From an uncultured beta proteobacterium (GTDB lineage: Bacteria > Pseudomonadota > Gammaproteobacteria > Burkholderiales > Burkholderiaceae), in NCBI GenBank assembly GCA_903845455.1, contig CAIMXN010000252.1, forward strand, positions 1-11,846: a stretch of DNA of 11,846 bases, written 5' to 3'. Under the pieces are notes generated by a model. It did not search any database. It was not told the origin of the DNA and saw only the letters and a program-made list of their open reading frames with translations. The position numbers and the translations under genes are program-made. Within the stretch, counting starts at the first letter, position 1. Each line of letters opens with the position of its first letter. Shown here piece by piece: positions 7,321 through 11,846 of this stretch.

Positions 7321-7887
7321 TTATTTAATCTGCAAAAAATTTTTCAAAAGGGCATGCCCATGTTCAGAAAGAATGGACTCTGGATGGAACTGCACCCCTT
7401 CAACCGCAAACTCGCGGTGCCGTACTCCCATGATTTCTCCGTCAGAAGAAGTGGCAGTAATTTCTAGCACGGCGGGAATACTGTTCTTTTCAATCGCTAA
7501 GGAGTGATAACGTGTCACTGTAAATGGGTTTGGAATATCTTTGAAGACACCAACACCAGTATGGTGAATACTATCCGTCTTGCCGTGCATGACTTTCTGG
7601 GCGCGGACAATTTTTCCACCAAACGCTTCGCCAATCGCTTGATGTCCTAGGCAAACTCCCAAGATCGGAATTTGGCCCGCATAGCGTTTGATGGTCTCAA
7701 CTGAAATGCCGGCCTCGGCTGGACTACATGGTCCTGGAGAAATACAAATGCGCGCAGGCTTGAGTTTGCCAATTTCTTCAACGGCAATCTCATCATTCCG
7801 AAATACCTTTACTTCTTCACCGAGTTCAGCAAAATACTGAACTAAGTTATAAGTAAAAGAATCATAGTTATCAATCATGAGGAGCAT
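7321..7887 (-). CDS. trpG: Anthranilate synthase glutamine amidotransferase subunit
   Basis: Class I glutamine amidotransferase of 188 residues that supplies ammonia to TrpE. Visible features are MLLMIDNYDSFTYNLVQYF at the N-terminus, the oxyanion-loop SPGPCSP (50-56), the nucleophile loop GVCLGHQ (77-83, Cys79), HGK (101-103), RYHSL (126-130) and VQFHPESILSE (165-175). The triad is Cys79-His168-Glu170. The start is fixed by a strong Shine-Dalgarno AAGGAGGA four bases before the ATG at 7887; a TTG one codon upstream would be too close. The gene overlaps the end of trpE by 17 bp, fitting equal synthesis of the two subunits. In some bacteria this subunit also serves as PabA; whether it does so here cannot be told from the window. 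Confidence 0.97.
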   Translation of the reverse strand: MLLMIDNYDSFTYNLVQYFAELGEEVKVFRNDEIAVEEIGKLKPARICISPGPCSPAEAGISVETIKRYAGQIPILGVCLGHQAIGEAFGGKIVRAQKVMHGKTDSIHHTGVGVFKDIPNPFTVTRYHSLAIEKNSIPAVLEITATSSDGEIMGVRHREFAVEGVQFHPESILSEHGHALLKNFLQIK

Positions 7888-9376
7888 CAAGTCCTCCTTG
7901 TACTAAATCAGCGGCATGTAATACCGCACGTGCTTTGGCTTCAGTTTCTTTCCATTCCGAGGTCGGATCTGAGTCAGCAACAACACCAGCACCTGCTTGC
8001 GAGTGCAGTATGCCATCACGAATAACGCCAGTGCGAATCGCGATGGCAACATCCATATCTCCAGAAAAGGAGAGGTAGCCAACGGCACCACCATAGACAC
8101 AGCGTTTCACGATTTCCATTTCATCAATAATTTCCATCGCCCGTATTTTGGGAGCACCAGATAAAGTTCCTGCTGGAAAGGTTGCCCTCAAGACATCCAT
8201 ATTGCTCATATTGTCAAGCAACTCACCTTCAACCGAGCTCACGATATGTTGAACATGTGAGTATTTTTCAATCGACATAGAGTCGGTCACCTTGACTGTG
8301 CCGGTCTTAGCGATACGACCCACATCATTACGAGCAAGATCAATCAGCATGACATGCTCAGCAATTTCTTTAGGGTCGGCAAGTAATTCTTGAGCAAGAC
8401 GTTCATCTTCTTCTGGATTTTCTCCTCGTGGCCGTGTGCCCGCCAATGGACGAATTGTCACAATTTTTTCAGACTTGCGTTTTTCCTGACGCACCAAAAT
8501 TTCTGGTGAAGAGCCAACCACTTGAAGATCGCCAAAGTCATAGAAATACATATAGGGCGATGGATTGAGTGAACGCAAGGCTCTATAAAGGGCTAATGGT
8601 GATTCGGTGAATGGCTTGCTGATCCGCTGGCCAATCACCACTTGCATACAATCGCCCGCCAAAATATATTCTTTAGTTTTGCGAACGGCATTCTCATAAT
8701 CTGCTGCTTTGAATTTGCGAATGAGCTCAGTCTTGGTGCTGGCCCTGGAGCTTGGAATGTTGACTGGCTTACTTAAGCAGGTGAGCAATTCTTTTAATCT
8801 AGCCTCAGCCTTTTCAAAGCCATCATCTTGGCCAGGGTCAGCATAAACAATTAAATAAATTCTTCCTGCAACGTTATCGATAACTGCTAATTCCTCAGTT
8901 AGTAAGAGTTGAATATCCGGAACACCTAATTCATCGGGAAGACTGTGTTTAGCTAAGCGAGATTCAATATAGCGAACGGTGTCATAGCCAAAGTAGCCAG
9001 CTAGTCCACCGCAAAAACGAGGTAATCCTGGTTGGAGCGCGACCTTGAAGCGCTTGAAATAAGCATCTACAAAATCGAGAGGATTATCTCGGTTACTTTC
9101 AACCACTTTGCCATCGGTGACTACTTCGGTTAAGGGTGCATCCGGTGTACCAGCAGTTCTCAATAGTGTTTTAGCTGGTAAGCCAACAAAAGAAAAGCGC
9201 CCAAAGCGTTCACCACCTAAAACAGATTCCAAGAGGTAGCTATTTTTTTTACCAAACTCTTGCGTCAATTTCATATACAGGGAAAGGGGTGTCTCTAAAT
9301 CAGCTAACACCTCTTTGATTAGAGGGATACGATTGAAACCCTGTTTTGCAAGGGCATTAAACTCTTCGCGCTGCAT
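7871..9376 (-). CDS. trpE: Anthranilate synthase component I
   Basis: TrpE of 501 residues, converting chorismate to anthranilate with TrpG. The N-terminal domain contains YLLESVLGGERFGRFSF (47-63), including the LLES element that in studied TrpE proteins forms part of the tryptophan feedback site, so allosteric inhibition is probably retained. The chorismate-binding domain shows NPSPYMYFYDF (271-281), the catalytic IRPLAGTRPRGEN (308-320), DLARNDVGR (346-354), FPAGTLSGAPKIRAMEII (400-417) and AGAGVVADSDP (461-471). The ATG overlaps the rpe stop by one base (TAATG on the minus strand), with AGGAAA six bases upstream, pointing to coupled translation with rpe. No leader peptide or attenuator precedes it. 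Confidence 0.97.
   Translation of the reverse strand: MQREEFNALAKQGFNRIPLIKEVLADLETPLSLYMKLTQEFGKKNSYLLESVLGGERFGRFSFVGLPAKTLLRTAGTPDAPLTEVVTDGKVVESNRDNPLDFVDAYFKRFKVALQPGLPRFCGGLAGYFGYDTVRYIESRLAKHSLPDELGVPDIQLLLTEELAVIDNVAGRIYLIVYADPGQDDGFEKAEARLKELLTCLSKPVNIPSSRASTKTELIRKFKAADYENAVRKTKEYILAGDCMQVVIGQRISKPFTESPLALYRALRSLNPSPYMYFYDFGDLQVVGSSPEILVRQEKRKSEKIVTIRPLAGTRPRGENPEEDERLAQELLADPKEIAEHVMLIDLARNDVGRIAKTGTVKVTDSMSIEKYSHVQHIVSSVEGELLDNMSNMDVLRATFPAGTLSGAPKIRAMEIIDEMEIVKRCVYGGAVGYLSFSGDMDVAIAIRTGVIRDGILHSQAGAGVVADSDPTSEWKETEAKARAVLHAADLVQGGLDAPHD
7892..7899 (-). promoter_or_regulatory. Strong ribosome binding site of trpG inside the trpE 3' end
   Basis: AAGGAGGA on the minus strand, four bases before the trpG ATG at 7887. 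It is the strongest Shine-Dalgarno match noted among the trp genes and decides the trpG start. Confidence 0.8.
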
Positions 9377-10092
9377 TAGGCTTTTCCTGACTTTCCTAAT
9401 TCTGCGCGCATCGCGTCGATCACTGTGGCGTAATTCTTTTGACTAAAAATGGCTGATCCAGCTACAAAAGTATCTGCACCTGCTTTGGCAACTTCTGCAA
9501 TGTTGTCCACTTTGATGCCACCATCAACTTCGAGTCGGATGTGACGACCCGTTTCTGCTTGATAGCGATCTAAGCGGGCACGAACTTGAGAAATTTTATT
9601 CAAAGTACTTGGAATAAATGATTGCCCACCAAAGCCAGGATTAACTGACATGAGCAACACTAAATCTAATAATTCCAGGGTGTGATCTAAATGGTCCAAG
9701 GGTGTTGCGGGGTTGAGAACGAGTCCGGCTTGGCATCCTTGATCTCGAATGAGGTTGAGGGTGCGATTTACGTGAGGACTTGCCTCTGGGTGAAAGCTAA
9801 TCAGACTTGCTCCTGCTTTTGCAAAATCAGGCACTAGCCGATCTACTGGCTCTACCATGAGGTGCACATCAATCATGACTGGCTTGCCATTTTTTATAGC
9901 ATGAGGCCGAATAGCCTCACATACCAAAGGGCCAACAGTCAGGTTCGGAACATAGTGGTTATCCATCACGTCAAAGTGAATCCAGTCAGCGCCAGCCGCT
10001 AGGACGTCCTGGACTTCTTTGCCTAGATAGGCAAAGTCAGCGGACAAAATAGAAGGGGCGATTACAAATTGGGGTAATTTCTGACTATCCAT
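9376..10092 (-). CDS. rpe: Ribulose-phosphate 3-epimerase
   Basis: Rpe of 238 residues, interconverting ribulose 5-phosphate and xylulose 5-phosphate in the pentose phosphate pathway. Motifs: IAPSILSADF (11-20), HFDVMDNHYVPN (39-50, metal ligands His39 and Asp41 and proton donor/acceptor Asp41), DVHLMVEP (75-82, His77), MSVNPGFGGQSFIP (148-161), LEVDGGIK (187-194, Asp190) and FVAGSAIF (209-216). The start is the only reasonable ATG; AGGG abuts it with no spacer. As first gene of the operon leading into trpEGDC, it ties pentose phosphate flux, the source of PRPP for TrpD, to tryptophan synthesis. It diverges from apaG across 49 bp. Confidence 0.97.
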   Translation of the reverse strand: MDSQKLPQFVIAPSILSADFAYLGKEVQDVLAAGADWIHFDVMDNHYVPNLTVGPLVCEAIRPHAIKNGKPVMIDVHLMVEPVDRLVPDFAKAGASLISFHPEASPHVNRTLNLIRDQGCQAGLVLNPATPLDHLDHTLELLDLVLLMSVNPGFGGQSFIPSTLNKISQVRARLDRYQAETGRHIRLEVDGGIKVDNIAEVAKAGADTFVAGSAIFSQKNYATVIDAMRAELGKSGKA

Positions 10093-10094
10093 CC

Positions 10095-10105
10095 CTAGAT
10101 TCTAG
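10095..10105. repeat. 11-bp palindrome in the rpe-apaG divergent spacer
   Basis: CTAGA-T-TCTAG is a perfect inverted repeat ending three bases from the rpe start codon and includes a -10-like TAGAAT (10104-10099, minus strand) for rpe. It could be an operator, but no regulator candidate is adjacent and the length is short. Confidence 0.25.
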
Positions 10106-10141
10106 CTTGCAGTTGGCTCTTGGATGGAGCAGAATTCGAGC

Positions 10142-10516
10142 ATGAATCCCCATGAAATCAGTATTACCGTCAAAGCCCAGTATTTGCCAGAGCAATCTGA
10201 GCCCGATAACAGTCAATTTGCTTTTGCCTATACCGTCACCATCCGCAATACTGGAACGGCTAGCGTCCAGCTGATTGCTCGTCATTGGTTCATCACTGAT
10301 GGGGATAATGATGTGCAGGAGGTGCGGGGCCTCGGGGTCGTTGGCCAGCAGCCTTTATTGCGTGCTGGTGAGCATTTTGAGTACACCAGCTGGGCTACCT
10401 TACCCACCCCGGCAGGAACTATGCGAGGGGAGTATTTCTGCGTAACAGAAGATGCCCAGTTTTTCCAAGCCCCAATTCCAGAATTTGCTCTGGTGATGCC
10501 TAGAACCCTCCATTAG
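10142..10516 (+). CDS. apaG: ApaG protein (Co2+/Mg2+ efflux protein ApaG)
   Basis: ApaG of 124 residues, a single fibronectin-III-like beta-sandwich domain. Conserved segments are ITVKAQYLPEQSEP near the N-terminus, FAYTVTIRNTG, LIARHWFITDGDNDVQEVRG, the GVVGQQPLLRAGEHFEYTS glycine loop and a C-terminal GEYFCVTEDAQFFQAPIPEF. Length agrees with the family (about 125). The name comes from a cobalt-resistance phenotype in enterics; the biochemical role is not settled. An in-frame ATG at 10124 would add six residues; the family N-terminus favours 10142 (MNPHEISI). The gene diverges from rpe over 49 bp and ends 21 bp before a convergent small ORF. Confidence 0.95.
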   Translation: MNPHEISITVKAQYLPEQSEPDNSQFAFAYTVTIRNTGTASVQLIARHWFITDGDNDVQEVRGLGVVGQQPLLRAGEHFEYTSWATLPTPAGTMRGEYFCVTEDAQFFQAPIPEFALVMPRTLH

Positions 10517-10537
10517 TCCCCCTTTGGCTTGGGCGGC

Positions 10538-10651
10538 TTATTTTTTGCCCTTGCCGGTCCAAAGGACGATAAACAGGAGCAGGCTTAGGGCAAGCACTGC
10601 CTCCAAGAGAAAGAGCAGCATTGGGTATTCATCGAGTAAATTGGCGATCAT
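10538..10651 (-). CDS. Candidate 37-residue single-span membrane protein
   Basis: Not recognised. The short gap between apaG and mltA is almost filled by a minus-strand ORF whose product starts MIANLLDEYP, continues with a leucine-rich span of about 22 residues (MLLFLLEAVLALSLLLFIVL) and ends WTGKGKK. An acidic N-terminus, one helix and a basic tail make a well-formed small membrane protein by the positive-inside rule, with the C-terminus inside. The frame continues upstream in antisense to the mltA signal peptide, so the ATG at 10651 is the sensible start. That ATG shares two bases with the ATG of mltA on the other strand, so promoters of both would lie in each other's coding DNA. The only Shine-Dalgarno candidate is a GGAA 12 bases upstream. 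Chance hydrophobic antisense ORF is the alternative. Confidence 0.45.
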   Translation of the reverse strand: MIANLLDEYPMLLFLLEAVLALSLLLFIVLWTGKGKK

Positions 10652-11792
10652 GATGCTTAATTTCCAAATAGTGGCAAAGCGATTAGCTTGCGCTAGTGTA
10701 TTCGCTCTGTTGTTTGCTGCTCTTCTGGTAGGCTGCTCGACCCCACCCACGGGCAGATCTAGCTCCCGATCCAGTGTCACGTCTGTAGCCCCCTATAACT
10801 CTCCCATTGCGAGTTTTAATGCCGTTACATGGCAGGCTTTGCCCGGATGGCAAGAAGATGAACTCACTCAGGCGTGGCCAGCATGGCTCAAAAGTTGTGA
10901 TGCTTTACGCAAGCGCAGTAGCGAGGTGAATTGGCGAGAGGTCTGTGCGCAGGCTGGTAATGTTTCTTCGAAAGATGGACAGGCCATCCGCCGATATTTT
11001 GAGAATTACTTCCAAGCGTATGAGATTCGCAGTAATTCCAGTGGCAGTGAAACAGGTTTGATAACAGGTTATTACGAGCCAGTAATGAATGGCTCCCTGA
11101 CGCGCACCGGTACTTACACCATTCCTTTGTACGCCTATCCCAAAGCTTGGCGAAACGCTAAACCAAGCCCAGCACCTACGCGGGCTGAGCTCATGACTTC
11201 AGGCATCTTGAAGGGTCATGAGATAGCATGGGTACAAGATCCCGTTGCCGCAGCTTTTATGCAAATCCAGGGCTCAGGCAAAATTCGTCTTGAGGATGGA
11301 CGAGTGTTACGTTTAGGTTTTGCTGGCACAAATGACCAACCATTCAAATCTTTTGCCCAATGGTTGCTAGATCGTAAAGAGATCACTCGCAGTGAAGCAA
11401 CGATGCAGGGTATTTCTCAATGGGCAAAACGCAATCCTAGTCGCGAAGATGAAATGCTCAATGCCAACCCCCGTTTTGTTTTCTTTAAAGAGTTACCAGG
11501 TAACGTCAGTGCAGAGCTGGGTCCGAATGGTGCACTTGGGGTAGCTCTGACTGGCGAAAGAAGTATTGCGATTGACTTGAAGTCTCTGCCATTAGGGGCG
11601 CCAGTATTTTTAGCCACCACTAAGCCCCTTAGTAATCAACTCTTGCAGAAGTTGGTGCTGGCGCAGGACACTGGCACGGCTATTGTGGGAGCCGTCAGGG
11701 CTGATTACTATTGGGGTTCTGGGGATGGCGCAGGAGAAATGGCTGGTCGTATGAAACAAAATGGCAAGATGTGGGTATTACTGCCGCGCTAA
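10650..11792 (+). CDS. mltA: Membrane-bound lytic murein transglycosylase A, lipoprotein
   Basis: MltA of 380 residues, cleaving the glycan of peptidoglycan to 1,6-anhydro-muropeptides at the inner face of the outer membrane. A lipoprotein signal is clear: basic AKRL, hydrophobic core and lipobox LVGC with Cys29 as the lipidated residue, followed by a Ser/Pro-rich linker. The MltA barrel shows GLITGYYEPV (136-145), TIPLYAYP (157-164), FMQIQGSGKIRLEDG (203-217) and NPRFVFFKE (273-281). The C-terminal 3D domain has QDTGTAIVG (339-347), RADYYWGSGDGAGEMAG (350-366) and MWVLLP. Asp352 in RADYYWG appears to correspond to catalytic Asp308 of the E. coli enzyme. The start could be ATG 10650, ATG 10653 or GTG 10671; all keep the signal peptide and none has a strong Shine-Dalgarno sequence. 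The frame is open upstream to 10524 without family features. Confidence 0.95.
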   Translation: MMLNFQIVAKRLACASVFALLFAALLVGCSTPPTGRSSSRSSVTSVAPYNSPIASFNAVTWQALPGWQEDELTQAWPAWLKSCDALRKRSSEVNWREVCAQAGNVSSKDGQAIRRYFENYFQAYEIRSNSSGSETGLITGYYEPVMNGSLTRTGTYTIPLYAYPKAWRNAKPSPAPTRAELMTSGILKGHEIAWVQDPVAAAFMQIQGSGKIRLEDGRVLRLGFAGTNDQPFKSFAQWLLDRKEITRSEATMQGISQWAKRNPSREDEMLNANPRFVFFKELPGNVSAELGPNGALGVALTGERSIAIDLKSLPLGAPVFLATTKPLSNQLLQKLVLAQDTGTAIVGAVRADYYWGSGDGAGEMAGRMKQNGKMWVLLPR

Positions 11793-11815
11793 TGAATTAA
11801 TGCTGAAAGGGTTTT

Positions 11816-11846
11816 ATGAGTTACAACACTATTTTGACCAAAGTGG
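11816..11846 (+). CDS. 5' end of a gene, possibly enoyl-CoA hydratase
   Basis: An ATG at 11816 preceded by AAAGGG four bases upstream starts a frame reading MSYNTILTKV to the window edge. This beginning resembles crotonase-family enoyl-CoA hydratases (Y-x-x-I-L-x-x-V followed by a GRVGLITLNRP segment), but only ten codons are available. The start sits 23 bp after the mltA stop, so the two may be co-transcribed. That a gene begins here is likely; the product is a guess. Confidence 0.4.
   Translation, partial: MSYNTILTKV

Noticed and set aside
10089..10126. CCATCC/GGATGG inverted repeat spanning the rpe-apaG spacer
   Set aside because: Six-base arms with a 26-base loop that includes the rpe start codon; no sign of a structured leader or terminator.
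10524..10649. Upstream extension of the mltA frame from a TTG
   Set aside because: It would bury the lipoprotein signal peptide behind 42 unrelated residues, so it cannot be the true start.
1..11846. CRISPR arrays, tRNA or rRNA genes, insertion sequences, phage or defence genes
   Set aside because: I looked for regular repeats, cloverleaf-like sequences, transposase motifs and terminal inverted repeats and saw none; coding density is almost fully explained by the listed genes.

Overview
The window looks like ordinary chromosomal DNA of a betaproteobacterium in the Burkholderiaceae, most likely Polynucleobacter or a close relative. This rests on moderate-to-low GC, very compact gene packing, a trpE-trpG-trpD-trpC block without trpFBA, the rpe/apaG/mltA neighbourhood and the protein sequences. 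The genus is inferred from gene order and sequence style, not from a database search.

Left part (1-4422): a minus-strand run reads ubiquinone-type FAD monooxygenase, then a DsbC-like periplasmic disulfide isomerase, then an M61 metallopeptidase cut by the window edge. The first two overlap and the third follows after 21 bp, so they probably form one operon. ychF (Obg-family ATPase) diverges from it across a 39-bp gap.

Middle (4459-5469): the least ordinary part. A small winged-helix regulator on the minus strand and an unrecognised multi-pass membrane protein on the plus strand diverge from a 108-bp spacer. The spacer holds a good sigma-70 promoter, short palindromes and an 11-bp-period direct repeat. 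The membrane protein resembles a stand-alone MASE1-type sensor domain with no output domain.

Right-centre (5450-10092): a minus-strand operon rpe-trpE-trpG-trpD-trpC, with overlapping or nearly abutting genes. It encodes ribulose-phosphate epimerase and the enzymes from chorismate to indole-3-glycerol phosphate, except the PRA isomerase (TrpF) step. There is no trp leader peptide or attenuator, and no gph between rpe and trpE.

Right end (10142-11846): apaG on the plus strand, a candidate 37-residue single-span membrane protein on the minus strand, mltA (lytic transglycosylase lipoprotein), and the first ten codons of what may be an enoyl-CoA hydratase gene.

The longest stretch without a gene is about 110 bp. 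I saw no tRNA, rRNA, insertion sequence, CRISPR array or phage gene. Nearly everything is housekeeping; no clearly new multi-gene system is visible.
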